A stretch of DNA of 64,000 nucleotides from Listeria ivanovii subsp. londoniensis (GCF_000763495.1 NZ_CP009576.1:2180001-2244000); one strand, 5' to 3'; shown: positions 45,177 to 55,158, counted from the first letter of the stretch. Numbers and translations: made by a program. The notes: a model not told the origin generated them from the sequence alone.

Positions 45177-45323
45177 CTAAGCCACCTCTTCTTGTTTTTT
45201 TTCATTATAACATAATTAAGTCCGAGTTTAATTTACATCGCACGACTGATAACATCTATTTTCTAAATATGGTATGATAAGGACAAATAAAGCACACTTT
45301 CTAAAATATAAAAACCCTTCAAC

Positions 45324-45352
45324 TTGCCTAGTTATGAGATACTAAATATACT
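45324..45352 (+). promoter_or_regulatory. Promoter of xpaC-telA
   Basis: TTGCCT (45324-45329), 17 bases, TATACT (45347-45352); the mRNA leader would be about 90 bases. Confidence 0.6.
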
Positions 45353-45448
45353 TAACTAGTAGACAACACGTGACACCATTTATTTTTAGAAAAATATACC
45401 TAAGATAAGCGGACCTTTCAAACAGGTACTTAAAGGAGAAGATGTATA

Positions 45449-46108
45449 ATGACCGTTTTTAAAAAGATATTAGCATTCACTGGTTCCATTTTACTTGTCA
45501 TTATTTTGGGTGGTATCCTTACTTCCATAATCCAAAGTGGCTTGATAATTGCAGCAATCATTCTAGTCGTTGCAGCTGTCCTATTTTTCTTTTCATCTAA
45601 AGCTGGGGACCGTGCGCAAATGATGGCCACTGGCTTAACTAAAAAAGAATATAAATATATTCGCACTAACCTAGAAGAAGCTCGTGTGAAGATAATCCGC
45701 CTTCAAAAAATTATGACCCAAAATAAAGCACTTTATTCTTTCCAAGAGCGCAACAAAACACTTTTACTTACAAAACGGATTTACGGTATCGTGAAAGAAG
45801 AACCAAAACGTTTTTATGAAGCCGAAGATTTCTTTTTCTCTCACCTTGATTCTTTAGTAGAGCTTACAGAAAAATATGCTTTCTTAGAAAAACAGCCTGT
45901 CAAAGACAAAAAAATCTATCAAACACTTTCTGATACACGCACACTCTTAAATGATTTAAGTCGCGTTATTGAAAAGGATTTATTTACACTTTTAAATCAA
46001 GATGTAAACAATCTCGATTTTGAATTAGAAGTAGCGAAAAACTCCATTTCTAAACAGAAAAAGAAATTTGAAAGGGGTACAAAAGATGACCGAGAAAAAG
46101 CCAAGTGA
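45449..46108 (+). CDS. xpaC: XpaC-like membrane protein (partner of TelA)
   Basis: A 219-residue protein with two N-terminal membrane helices (about 6-27 and 31-51) and a long helical cytoplasmic part (55-215). It matches the XpaC family (5-bromo-4-chloroindolyl phosphate hydrolysis, PF10112), whose name comes from an old phenotype and not from a proven activity. It overlaps telA by 23 bases, the usual xpaC-yceH style pair in Firmicutes; a role in envelope stress or metal/lantibiotic tolerance is suggested there. AAAGGAG precedes the ATG. Confidence 0.8.
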   Translation: MTVFKKILAFTGSILLVIILGGILTSIIQSGLIIAAIILVVAAVLFFFSSKAGDRAQMMATGLTKKEYKYIRTNLEEARVKIIRLQKIMTQNKALYSFQERNKTLLLTKRIYGIVKEEPKRFYEAEDFFFSHLDSLVELTEKYAFLEKQPVKDKKIYQTLSDTRTLLNDLSRVIEKDLFTLLNQDVNNLDFELEVAKNSISKQKKKFERGTKDDREKAK

Positions 46109-47285
46109 AGAAACAAATGAATTAAAAGATTTAGTAATTGAAAAAGAATTTAACCAAACGTTAGACGATCTCCTTGCTAATCCTTTTGGAACGGAAGGTG
46201 AATCTGCGGCAACTATCGTTAACAATGAAACAGACGCTGCTCCTCGCCTAGTAGACATGCTAACGGAAACAAATAAAAAACAAGCACTAGAATTATCCAA
46301 ACAAATCGAACCAGGTAACCAAGCTGCAATTCTTGGATACGGAGCACCTGCTCAAGCTAAACTGCATGACTTTTCGCATTCAATGCTTGCTCATGTGCAA
46401 AAACAAGATGTTGGTCCAATTGGAGATATTATTAGTGATTTAATGTATCGCCTACAAGAAGCAGATCCCGACGAATTAGCTGCTCGCAACAAAAATGTTT
46501 TCACAAAAATGTTCCACCGAGTAAAGCAATCTATCAATGAAATTACTTCTAAATATCAAAAAATTGGTACCCAAATTGACCGCATCGCGTTGAAACTGGA
46601 ACACTCCAAAAAGCGTTTGATTGAAGATAACTCTTTTCTTGAACAGCTTTATGATAAGAATAAAGATTATTTCCAAGCACTTAATATCTACATTGCTGCT
46701 GGAGAACTGAAATTAGAAGAAATTAATACGAAAATGCTCCCAGAACTTCGCAAAAAAGCGGAACAAACCGGTGATCAAATGGATTACCAAGAAGTAAATG
46801 ACTTAACTCAATTTGCGGATCGCCTTGATAAACGCGTATATGATTTACGTTTAAGTCGTCAAATCACTATTCAACAAGCACCGCAAATCCGCTTAATTCA
46901 AAATACGAACCAAGCACTTGCAGAAAAAATTCAATCATCCATCATGACGGCTATTCCACTTTGGAAAAACCAAGTGGCTATCGCGCTTACCTTGCTTCGT
47001 CAACAACAAGCTGTCGCGGCACAGCGTCAAGTATCTGAAACAACCAATGAACTATTGAAACGTAACGCCGATATGCTGAAAACGAACGCTATCGAAACAG
47101 CTCGTGAAAATGAAAGGGGCATCGTTGACATCGAAACCCTAAAAGAAACACAATCAAGTTTAATCGAAACATTACAAGAAACATTAAAAATCCAACAAGA
47201 AGGCCGTGCTAAACGTGCTGTAGCAGAAAAAGAATTAGTGACTATGGAACAAGAACTAAAAGAACGTTTGCTTGAAATGAAATAA
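46086..47285 (+). CDS. telA: Toxic anion resistance protein, TelA family
   Basis: A 399-residue, soluble, mostly coiled-coil protein of the TelA family (PF05816). The MLADPFG-like head appears as [33 protein letters not shown] and the [16 protein letters not shown] segment are family features. Named after tellurite resistance but with a wider role in envelope stress. I start at ATG 46086, behind AAGGGG; the upstream frame lies inside xpaC. Likely binds XpaC at the membrane. Confidence 0.85.
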   Translation: MTEKKPSEETNELKDLVIEKEFNQTLDDLLANPFGTEGESAATIVNNETDAAPRLVDMLTETNKKQALELSKQIEPGNQAAILGYGAPAQAKLHDFSHSMLAHVQKQDVGPIGDIISDLMYRLQEADPDELAARNKNVFTKMFHRVKQSINEITSKYQKIGTQIDRIALKLEHSKKRLIEDNSFLEQLYDKNKDYFQALNIYIAAGELKLEEINTKMLPELRKKAEQTGDQMDYQEVNDLTQFADRLDKRVYDLRLSRQITIQQAPQIRLIQNTNQALAEKIQSSIMTAIPLWKNQVAIALTLLRQQQAVAAQRQVSETTNELLKRNADMLKTNAIETARENERGIVDIETLKETQSSLIETLQETLKIQQEGRAKRAVAEKELVTMEQELKERLLEMK

Positions 47286-47321
47286 CACTAAAGGCTAGCG
47301 CCAAATTGCGCTAGCCTTTTT
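47286..47321. terminator. Bidirectional terminator between telA and dinB
   Basis: AAAGGCTAGCGC / GCGCTAGCCTTT perfect 12-bp stem with a short loop, then T6 on the plus strand. It lies between converging genes. Confidence 0.93.
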
Positions 47322-48391
47322 TATAATCCTTCTAATCGCAAATTCTCAAAATGAACTGGCTTTAAGTTAGTCACAGTAAGCCCAATCAAACGAATACTTT
47401 CTTTCCCAGTATAAGTTTCGCTTAAAAGTAATGCTGCAGCTTGATAAATTTGCTTGGCATCATGGATATATTCATTTAATGTCAGCCGTTTTGTAACCGT
47501 AGTAAAATCACTATACCGTAATTTAAGCACAACTGTTTTACCGTGCTTTTGCAACTTTGTAAGCCGTTCTTCTACTTTTTTCGCAAATATCATTAAATTC
47601 TGCTCTAATATTCGTTCGTCTAATATATTGAATTCAAAAGTAGTTTCTTTTCCAACAGATTTGCGGTCACGATGTGGATTCACCACGTTATTAGATCGTC
47701 CTCTAACATGGCGGTATAGATGATAACCTTGCTTGTGTAGTTCACGAATTAAATCCCACTCACTCCACTTCTTCAAATCCGCCCCCGTTTCTATTCCTAA
47801 GCGATGAAGTTTCTCCGCAGTTACTTTCCCTACACCATAAAATTTTGTTACTGGAATTTTTTCTAAAAAAGCTTCAGCCTCATCCGGTGATACCACAGTT
47901 ATCCCCGCCGGCTTTTGGAAATCCGAGGCGATTTTGGCGATAAATTTATTGAAAGAAACACCAGCAGATGCAGTTAGTCCAAGTTCACGATAAATCGTTT
48001 GTTGAATGTCTCGAGCAATAAGTGTTGCTGATTTCATTCCTTTTTTGTTTTCCGTAACATCTAAATAGGCTTCATCCAAAGAAAGTGGTTCTATTATATC
48101 TGTATACCTGGAAAATATTTCGCGTATTTGTCCAGACACTTCAACATAATGAGACATATTCCCATGAATGAAAATACCATGCGGACATAGTTTTACAGCT
48201 TGCTTAGTCGGCATTGCTGAATGTACCCCGAATTTACGTGCTTCATAAGAACAAGTAGAAACGACCCCCCGCTTATTTGGATCCCCACCAATAATTAATG
48301 GTTTCCCGCGAAACGCAGGATGGTCTCGCTGTTCCACAGATGCATAAAAAGCATCCATATCAATATGAATAATCTTCCTACTCGTATCCAT
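47321..48391 (-). CDS. dinB: DNA polymerase IV
   Basis: A 356-residue Y-family translesion polymerase. IHIDMDAFYASVEQRD (metal aspartate) opens it, SLDEAYLDVT supplies the second acidic motif, and the little-finger domain follows (about 240-350). I start at ATG 48391, behind AAGGGG; an upstream in-frame start lies in the leader. A LexA box just upstream places it in the SOS regulon. No beta-clamp motif was verified by eye at the C-terminus (ends LRLEGL, which may be one). Confidence 0.95.
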   Translation of the reverse strand: MDTSRKIIHIDMDAFYASVEQRDHPAFRGKPLIIGGDPNKRGVVSTCSYEARKFGVHSAMPTKQAVKLCPHGIFIHGNMSHYVEVSGQIREIFSRYTDIIEPLSLDEAYLDVTENKKGMKSATLIARDIQQTIYRELGLTASAGVSFNKFIAKIASDFQKPAGITVVSPDEAEAFLEKIPVTKFYGVGKVTAEKLHRLGIETGADLKKWSEWDLIRELHKQGYHLYRHVRGRSNNVVNPHRDRKSVGKETTFEFNILDERILEQNLMIFAKKVEERLTKLQKHGKTVVLKLRYSDFTTVTKRLTLNEYIHDAKQIYQAAALLLSETYTGKESIRLIGLTVTNLKPVHFENLRLEGL

Positions 48392-48408
48392 AACTGCACC
48401 CCTTAAAA

Positions 48409-48422
48409 CGAACAAACGTTCT
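48409..48422 (-). promoter_or_regulatory. LexA (SOS) box of dinB
   Basis: CGAACAAACGTTCT matches the Gram-positive CGAAC-N4-GTTCG box except for the last base. It lies just downstream of the promoter and 17 bases before the dinB ATG. Confidence 0.85.
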
Positions 48423-48429
48423 AATTATA

Positions 48430-48458
48430 AGTATAAACTTAAAAGAAGATAAATACAA
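48430..48458 (-). promoter_or_regulatory. dinB promoter
   Basis: TTGTAT (48453-48458), 17 bases, TATACT (48430-48435) on the minus strand. Confidence 0.65.
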
Positions 48459-48781
48459 GCAAAAAATCCACTTAATACAAATCTAAATGTTCCCTTACTC
48501 CACCTCATTTTTACAATTTCTTTCTTAATTTTAAGTCTATAACTAATAGCATTCCCACTCTCATTATGTCAATTGTATGTTATTTTCGGTGCAAAATACT
48601 CCTGGTTAAAATACAAAAACAAGCTGACTTCACTTGTATGTGAAAGGTTAAGAACATCATACACTTATACAAACAGTTAAAATCCTTTCAAAATTTGGTT
48701 CCTTTCGTTCCTACAAAATTGCTTTAAAAATTAGTCGGAGTTATGGTTGGATTAGTCCAATTGAAAGGAAGCGTTTTAATA

Positions 48782-49421
48782 ATGACTTCCAAAAAAACTG
48801 TTACAAACCCATTCTTATCTTCCTCTACGTATGCGGTAACACATATTGCTTCCTCCCAAAGCGTTGTTGTCCCTTTTGAAGTAAAACGAGGTTCCTTTAA
48901 TGTCGATTTGAGAAAAAGTCCACGCATTCCAACAGGGCCAATAAGCATTATTACATTGGCGTCTACGGATTCAAATTATATGTGGGGTGTTTCTACGCAA
49001 GCAATATCCTATATAAACATTTCTAATAATGGCTTTACGCAAGTCGCTCATTTCAAAGATCCAGCAGCTAAAGATACTCCTGAAGGAGCATTAGATAGAG
49101 CGTTGCAAGAAACCTACAAAACAATGGATGATGTAAAACAAGCGGTTAATGGCGAAATAAGCATGGATGCGTAAGGACGTTATCTCTATCAGCACCGTTC
49201 CAGTCGTAAGTGGACCATCCAATATCGTATTTACTAATGGCTTTTGTAAAGAAACCGGCTGGGAAGTAACAGGTTTGGATTGGAACACTGGTGAGACTGT
49301 ATTCTGCGCCAAATTTGGTTTTGATAACCTTGGTAATGGTGCTTATTCTATTATTCAATTCTTTGAAAATGGTGTTTTATTGTTTAATAGTATAGGTGGT
49401 CCAACTCGAGTGAAATTATAA
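48782..49421 (+). pseudogene. Broken gene: two frames that look like the two ends of one longer protein
   Basis: The first frame (48782-49174, 130 aa after AAAGGAAG) has a regular N-terminal part (NPFLSSSTYAVTHIASS, ASTDSNYMWGVSTQ) and stops at TAA in the middle of what should be a longer chain. The second frame (49167-49421, 84 aa) overlaps it by eight bases in another phase, has no ribosome site and ends with an intact-looking C-terminus (TGWEVTGLDWNTGETVF, GGPTRVKL) before the terminator. The two read as the ends of a beta-propeller-like protein with the centre deleted and the phase shifted. The assignment rests on the pattern of the two ends; I cannot name the family with certainty. Confidence 0.55.
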
Positions 49422-49426
49422 AAGCA

Positions 49427-49468
49427 AAAAAAGTTCCAAGCAAGTAAAGCCTTGTTTGGAACTTTTTT
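49427..49468. terminator. Bidirectional terminator
   Basis: AAAAAAAGTTCCAAGCAAG / CTTGTTTGGAACTTTTTT stem between converging 48782-49421 and 49477-51123, with A/T runs on both sides. Confidence 0.9.
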
Positions 49469-49476
49469 ATACTTCA

Positions 49477-51123
49477 TTATTTATCTTGCGTAAATTGAAA
49501 ATGGTAGCTTGTTGGATATAAACTAAGCCTTTCAGCTCGATAAGCCCAGGCAGAATCCGGAAAATCTGTTAAGTTCATTTCAAACACTATATCCCCTTCT
49601 TGATTAACTTCTAAAATACTACTTTCTTTGCCGTTTTTCCGATGTCCAAAGTTAATCAAGTAATTACCAGTAGTTTCCATATGCCGTGAGCCACCAACTA
49701 TTTCTGTCCAGTAATCATCCCCTAAAGCTTTACCGTATGAAAAGACTATTTCTACTTTCTTATTTTTTTCATTAATTCGATATTGAACTGCTTCACTATA
49801 TTCACCTGATACGTCTTCATCACCACGTGTAACAACCACATTGTTATCATAAAGCAAAATATCTACTGTATCTGGATTATCATCTTGATCTGGTAAAATT
49901 TCTACTGCATGTTGACCCGCAGGATATTTAAAGTTTGTACCTGTTGAATCAAGTAAATATTTTTTATAAGAAGCTGGCCAACCTTCCTTATCAGAAAGAA
50001 TCCATTTGATTTTAGTTGTATCATAATCAAGTTTCATAATTGTGTCTTGGCTACGACTGGAAATAACAATACTGTCATCACTTTCATCGTACCAAATGGC
50101 ATTTTGATGGAACCAGTCTACTTTCCCATCTGAGCGCGCTTTATAATCTTGGTAAAATTCTTCTGGTAAAATATCTTTCAAATCAATTGTTTTCACAACT
50201 TCGCCAGTTTGCCGGTCAATTTCAATCATCGTATCTTCCATATATTTCGTATCATCATTAATGGTTAAAAGTAAGTTTCCTGATGGTAGTTCGATGGCAT
50301 CATGATGAATTGCTGATTTAGATGAAGAGCCTGATTGTTCACTTTCTGCTTCTGTTGTCATTGAGTAGGCATGATAAATTTTGCCTAAGTAATCGGTTTC
50401 TAAAAGTAATGAATACGTATCATCGGTATTGTCATATTTTGTTAAGTATAATAAATGCCCATTTTCTAATTCTTTAAACACGTGGCTATTGTATTTTGTC
50501 GAATACCAGCGAACATCACCGTTTGAATCTACACCATATGCATATTTTGTACTTGGGGTAATGAATGTTAATTGATTACCCGTTTGCTCCATTTGTGTCG
50601 TATCACTAGAAGTAACATCGATTTCCGGCATTTCATCTGGTAGTTTATCCGTTTGAATAGTCACTGTTTTTTCTATTTTTTTGCCATCTTGCGTTACCGC
50701 TATAATTTTGACCTTATTTGCTTTATCTGCGTAAAGACCAAGCACTGCTACTTGATGGTGTGTTATATAGTCCGCATTCACTTCTGACTGAATAGTTGTG
50801 TCGGTATTTTTTCCTTCCACTTCTACCGTAATTTTCATTTTTTCATCTGTATCAAATAAAAGAAGTGCTGTTAGCGGACTTGATCCGTATGGGTTTAATT
50901 TAATGTAAGGATTTTCCAGCGTACTATTTGCACTACTTTCTTTTAATTGCTTTTCTATTTTTGTTTGTTCATCCACAAGATCTGTATCCATCATATAATA
51001 ATCTTGCTCAGAGGCTTCCGTTTTATCTTGATAAAAATAATAGCCTATCCCACCTGCCAGTATAATAACAACACTAGAAATGAGGAGAAGAAAAAAAAAT
51101 TTTTGCTTTTGTGTTTTTTTCAT
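49477..51123 (-). CDS. Arylsulfotransferase (ASST)-like membrane-anchored protein
   Basis: A 548-residue protein with one N-terminal membrane helix (about 9-30), a beta-sandwich (about 75-150) and a propeller-like domain (about 190-545). Repeated patterns such as HHDAIELPSGNLLLTIND, FHQNAIWYDESDDSIVISSR and AGQHAVEILPDQ match the arylsulfotransferase family (PF05935), where a histidine is transiently sulfated in transfer from one phenol to another. The protein would lie outside the cell. AAAGGAG precedes the ATG. Its sugar/phenol substrate is unknown and E. coli-type activity is not assured. Confidence 0.75.
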   Translation of the reverse strand: MKKTQKQKFFFLLLISSVVIILAGGIGYYFYQDKTEASEQDYYMMDTDLVDEQTKIEKQLKESSANSTLENPYIKLNPYGSSPLTALLLFDTDEKMKITVEVEGKNTDTTIQSEVNADYITHHQVAVLGLYADKANKVKIIAVTQDGKKIEKTVTIQTDKLPDEMPEIDVTSSDTTQMEQTGNQLTFITPSTKYAYGVDSNGDVRWYSTKYNSHVFKELENGHLLYLTKYDNTDDTYSLLLETDYLGKIYHAYSMTTEAESEQSGSSSKSAIHHDAIELPSGNLLLTINDDTKYMEDTMIEIDRQTGEVVKTIDLKDILPEEFYQDYKARSDGKVDWFHQNAIWYDESDDSIVISSRSQDTIMKLDYDTTKIKWILSDKEGWPASYKKYLLDSTGTNFKYPAGQHAVEILPDQDDNPDTVDILLYDNNVVVTRGDEDVSGEYSEAVQYRINEKNKKVEIVFSYGKALGDDYWTEIVGGSRHMETTGNYLINFGHRKNGKESSILEVNQEGDIVFEMNLTDFPDSAWAYRAERLSLYPTSYHFQFTQDK

Positions 51124-51210
51124 AAGAAAACTCCTTTCGCATTACAACCTAGTTTAGCAAGAAAATTTGAATAAACTATGAATGAAATGCGAAAGAAGTT
51201 TAACTACTAA

Positions 51211-52413
51211 TTATTTAATTTCTATTTGTCTTTTTTTGATTGCTAGTACAATTAACCCTGATATTAATAAAGTTAGTGCTAAGAATAGAAAGGCTGATTG
51301 GTAAGAGTTTGTCGCATCAACCAAATCACCAATAATCATTGGCGCAAAAAAGCCGCCTAAGACACCACCTGAGTTGATTGCCGCATATTTAGTTGCAATA
51401 TGACTTTGTTTGAATAACTTATGTGGTAAGCCCATTAAGGTTGTAAATGCCATAATGAGGAAGATATTACAAAGGCAGAGACAAATAATCGAAAGTGTTA
51501 GTTGATTAAATAAATATACACCATACACTGAAAATGCTCCTAAAAGGCAGAAAATAAAGATGACTATTTTTTCTTTGCCTTCAAAAAAGCGACTGATGAA
51601 GTAACCGCCGAGTATACCTGCAATTAAAATACAAATTCCCGCTAATGAACTAATATAACTAACTTGGCTAATTGCAAGCCCTCTTGCTTCATTCAAATAA
51701 GATGCTAACCAGCTAGTTAAACCGTAATTTGCCGCATTAATAAATAATGCAGATAGTAGCAAAATCCAAAGCTGCGAATCTTTTATTAGCTCTGAAAATG
51801 GTACTTTTATTTTCTCCTTTTGATTTTTCAATTCTGTCGTTGATGACTTAGGAACGACAGCCAAAATCAGTAAGCCAATCAATATGACGATTACTCCCAT
51901 GACATAATACGTATTTCTCCATCCCATCGAGAGTAAAAGAGGCGCGATTAGTAGCGGACCGATAAATGCAGCAAAACCAGATGAAGCAAGCATGGCTGAT
52001 TGAGCAAAACCTCTTTTAGTTAGTGGAATGTGAAGAGATATATAATTACTAATCGATGGGGGATATCCAGCATGACCAAGTGCTCCTGATAAAAAACGTA
52101 CTACTACTAAAAATAGTAAAGAGTAGCCAAATCCAAAGATAGCAAGAAACAACCCTACAATTATAATCGATATACCGAGTACTGGACGAGCACCAATTTT
52201 ATTGTTTAAATAGCCCATCGGAATTTGGAAAATCGTGTACCCTAAAAAGAAGGCACTTAAAATTAGCCCTTTCTGACTGGGATCAAACCCTAAATCTTGA
52301 GAGACGGACACTAAAGAAATTCCGATAGTATACTTATCCACATATACACTGGTATATCCTAAAAACAGAACAAGTAAAACTAATAGTGAATGTTTTTCTT
52401 TTACCTGATTCAT
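51211..52413 (-). CDS. MFS transporter (ACS-like, 12 helices)
   Basis: A 400-residue carrier with about 12 hydrophobic helices and the inter-helix 2-3 motif YLNNKIGARPVLG, a variant of the MFS GXXXDRXGRR. The order of helices and the DKYTIGISLVSVSQDLG start suggest the anion:cation symporter group that moves organic acids or sugar acids. AAAGGAG precedes the ATG. It stands between the sulfotransferase-like gene and the amidohydrolases; the terminator at 52506-52546 separates it from the latter. Substrate unknown. Confidence 0.75.
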   Translation of the reverse strand: MNQVKEKHSLLVLLVLFLGYTSVYVDKYTIGISLVSVSQDLGFDPSQKGLILSAFFLGYTIFQIPMGYLNNKIGARPVLGISIIIVGLFLAIFGFGYSLLFLVVVRFLSGALGHAGYPPSISNYISLHIPLTKRGFAQSAMLASSGFAAFIGPLLIAPLLLSMGWRNTYYVMGVIVILIGLLILAVVPKSSTTELKNQKEKIKVPFSELIKDSQLWILLLSALFINAANYGLTSWLASYLNEARGLAISQVSYISSLAGICILIAGILGGYFISRFFEGKEKIVIFIFCLLGAFSVYGVYLFNQLTLSIICLCLCNIFLIMAFTTLMGLPHKLFKQSHIATKYAAINSGGVLGGFFAPMIIGDLVDATNSYQSAFLFLALTLLISGLIVLAIKKRQIEIK

Positions 52414-52505
52414 TTGAGTTAACTCCTTTGTATTGGTTATGATTAATAATTGCTGGTCTTGTATATCCTATTATTGTACCTAAATAAAGAACTTATTTTT
52501 AATGA

Positions 52506-52546
52506 CAAAGAGCATAACCAGATTAATTCTCTGACTATGCTCTTTT
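52506..52546 (-). terminator. Terminator of the amidohydrolase operon
   Basis: AAAAGAGCATAGTCAGAG / TCTGGTTATGCTCTTT stem (read leftward), with a T run at its 3' side, 12 bases after the stop of 52558. Confidence 0.8.
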
Positions 52547-52557
52547 CAATACTATCG

Positions 52558-53745
52558 TCAGTCCAGTTTGTAGTAATCTAATACTACTTCGGCGACAGAT
52601 TTCGCAGCAACTAATAGTGCGTCTTCATCAATATCAAATTTTGGATGGTGATTAAAGTAAGCTTGCTCCGTGTTTTTAGGTTTCGCTCCAATATAGAAAA
52701 ATACGCCAGGAATTTTTTCTAAATAATAAGCAAAATCTTCTGACCCTGAGAGCATATCGTATTCAGAAACAGCTGTTAAATATTCCCCTACACCTTTTTG
52801 CAAACTAGCTACTACTTGTTCGGTCACATTTGGGTCATTGTAAAGCGGTGGGTAGTCATTGGTGTATGTTAATTCAGTTGTCACGCCAAACATAGCTTCA
52901 ATCCCAGCAACAATTCGATGGATTTCCGCATCAATTTTATTACGATTTTCGGTATTCATATAGCGGACATCGCCTTCAAGTTCTACCGCATCTTTAATAA
53001 CATTGAAACTTCCTTTTCCGTCAAAAGAACCAATAGTAACAACACCAGTATCAAACGGATTTAAACGTCGACTTATAATGGTTTGAACCGCAGTTACAAA
53101 ATAAGCACTTGCTACAATCGCATCATTTGCCATATGTGGCGAGGAACCGTGTCCACCAACACCTTGAATTTTCAATTTAAAGTAGGTGCGACCTGCCATG
53201 GAGTAACCACTATGATAATATACTTCGCCGGAATCACCAAACGGAAAGACATGAATGCCAAAAATTTGATCGACATCATCTAAAACACCAGACTCTACCA
53301 CACTTTTTGCTCCACCAGGTGGCGTTTCTTCGGCATGTTGATGAACTATTTTAATGACGCCCGGAATATTTTCTTTTAGAGAAATTAAGCAGTCTGCTAA
53401 TACAAGCATATATGCGGTATGCCCATCATGTCCACACGCATGCATGACCCCATCATTTTTGGATTTAAAAGGAAGCCCCGTTTCTTCTGTTACGGGAAGT
53501 GCATCAAAATCAGCACGTAATGCAATTGTTTTACCAGGTTTCCCACCCTTGATTGTAACAACAACCGCATGTCCATTACCAACATCTGTTGCTACTTCGA
53601 TATCTTTTCCTTTGTAAAAATCTTGAATGTATTTTGCCGTCTCTGTTTCATGAAAAGATAGTTCTGGATTCTCGTGTAAATGACGTCTAATTTGAATAAT
53701 TTCATCTTTTCTTTCATCGAGCATTTTCATTAATTGAGTGCGCAT
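52558..53745 (-). CDS. M20 family amidohydrolase (hippurate / N-acyl amino acid hydrolase type), copy 2
   Basis: A 395-residue M20D metallohydrolase. Metal-binding motifs HACGHDGHTAYML and HQHAEETPPGGA are intact, and the late HHPKFDIDEDAL segment supplies another ligand. Such enzymes cut an acyl or amino group from N-acyl amino acids, hippurate or p-aminobenzoyl-glutamate. It is cytoplasmic. GGAGG is 7 bases before the ATG. It is very close in sequence to 55158-56345 (long identical runs such as FNVIKDAVELEGDVR), so the two are paralogues flanking an MFS gene in one operon. Confidence 0.88.
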   Translation of the reverse strand: MRTQLMKMLDERKDEIIQIRRHLHENPELSFHETETAKYIQDFYKGKDIEVATDVGNGHAVVVTIKGGKPGKTIALRADFDALPVTEETGLPFKSKNDGVMHACGHDGHTAYMLVLADCLISLKENIPGVIKIVHQHAEETPPGGAKSVVESGVLDDVDQIFGIHVFPFGDSGEVYYHSGYSMAGRTYFKLKIQGVGGHGSSPHMANDAIVASAYFVTAVQTIISRRLNPFDTGVVTIGSFDGKGSFNVIKDAVELEGDVRYMNTENRNKIDAEIHRIVAGIEAMFGVTTELTYTNDYPPLYNDPNVTEQVVASLQKGVGEYLTAVSEYDMLSGSEDFAYYLEKIPGVFFYIGAKPKNTEQAYFNHHPKFDIDEDALLVAAKSVAEVVLDYYKLD

Positions 53746-53757
53746 TTTACATCCTCC

Positions 53758-55158
53758 TTATTCTTTTGCCGTTTTAAGTGGTGCAGCTTTTTTCGCTTTC
53801 GGTGTAGTTACAACAACAGAGATAAGCGACACAAGACAGAATGCTACATTTGTAAATAAGCCAACCATTGCTGCTAAATCAACATTTCCTGCGAGAGTAA
53901 TGACACCGTAGATAGTAGCTGAAATCGCTACTCCGAAAGAGCCACCTAAAGAACTAGCCATTTTATAAATACCAGAAGCTACCCCTACTTTATCTTCTGG
54001 TGCATTGGAAATCGCTGTATCTGTGGAAGGGGTTGCATACATACCAAGACCAACTCCAAATAAGGCAAAACCAATAAATACAAGAACGGTATAAAGTACA
54101 CCTGGAATAAATGTAAGTGCCATAAGTCCGATACCAACAGCTGTAATTGCAGATCCAAGAATCATCGGTTTACGTGCACCAACTCGTTGTAGAATTTTTT
54201 CACCAATCCGAATCATTCCAAGTACACAAACTAGGTACCCGATGGATAATAAGCCAGATTGGAATGCTGTGAAACCACGTCCAACTTGTACATATGTGTT
54301 TGCGACAACAAGTGTTCCTGCTGCTGCATTTAATAAGAAGTTAGAAAGAGTTGCGCCAGTATAGGCTTTGTTTTGGAACAAAGAAAAATCGATAAATCCA
54401 TTTGCTTGGCGAAGTTCTACGCGGAAAAATAGTCCTGCTGAAACAAGGAAAACAACAAGCATGATAATTGTAGTTGGGCTTGTCCAACCAAATGTAGAAC
54501 CACGAGTAATAATAAGATTTAAACAAACCATTGCGATAACAAAAAGAACAAGTCCGAAAGAATCAAATTTTGCTTTTGTATTTTGAACAACTTTACTTTC
54601 TGGTGTACCTTTAATTAATAACATACCTAGTAGTGCGAATGCGATAGAGAAAATGAAAATCCAGCGCCAGCCCATGTAAGTAGCGATGGCCCCACCGGCG
54701 AAAGAACAAATTCCTGAACCGCCCCATGAACCAATCGACCAATAACTAAGTGCTCTTTGTCTATCCGCACCGTCAAAATATGTTTTCATAAGTGCTAGTG
54801 TTGCAGGCATAATACAAGCAGCGGAAAGCCCTTGAATAATACGTCCAATAATTAATAATGTTGCGCCTTGTGTAATAACAAGAAGTAAAGAACCGATAAT
54901 ACTAAGAATAAGACCGATATATGTTAATTTCATTCGACCGAATTTATCAGCTAATCCACCAGCTACAACGATGAAAATACCTGAGAATAGAGCAGTTAAG
55001 CTGATGGCGATGCTTAATAGACTTGGTGAAATCCCCAGATCAGCTTGAACATCTGGTACGATATTAACCATCGATTGAGCGAACAGCCAAAATGTAATAA
55101 CACCGAATACAATCCCCACAATTAGTTTATTTGTTCCTTTATATGCTGTTGTTGCCAT
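53758..55158 (-). CDS. MFS transporter (DHA2-like, about 14 helices)
   Basis: A 466-residue carrier with about 14 hydrophobic helices and the motif GGLADKFGRMKLTYIGL after helix 2. It is translationally coupled to the upstream amidohydrolase (TAATG) and lies 12 bases before the second one, so it probably moves the substrate or product of those enzymes. The family also includes drug exporters, and direction is not given by sequence. Confidence 0.8.
   Translation of the reverse strand: MATTAYKGTNKLIVGIVFGVITFWLFAQSMVNIVPDVQADLGISPSLLSIAISLTALFSGIFIVVAGGLADKFGRMKLTYIGLILSIIGSLLLVITQGATLLIIGRIIQGLSAACIMPATLALMKTYFDGADRQRALSYWSIGSWGGSGICSFAGGAIATYMGWRWIFIFSIAFALLGMLLIKGTPESKVVQNTKAKFDSFGLVLFVIAMVCLNLIITRGSTFGWTSPTTIIMLVVFLVSAGLFFRVELRQANGFIDFSLFQNKAYTGATLSNFLLNAAAGTLVVANTYVQVGRGFTAFQSGLLSIGYLVCVLGMIRIGEKILQRVGARKPMILGSAITAVGIGLMALTFIPGVLYTVLVFIGFALFGVGLGMYATPSTDTAISNAPEDKVGVASGIYKMASSLGGSFGVAISATIYGVITLAGNVDLAAMVGLFTNVAFCLVSLISVVVTTPKAKKAAPLKTAKE

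Larger units (their letters stand above)
48392..48781 (-). other. 390-base intergenic region: SOS promoter of dinB and empty DNA
   Basis: Holds the dinB leader, LexA box (48409-48422) and promoter (48430-48458). The rest, 48459-48781, has no ORF I can support and no clear promoter for the broken gene to its right. It is A/T-rich. Confidence 0.6.
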
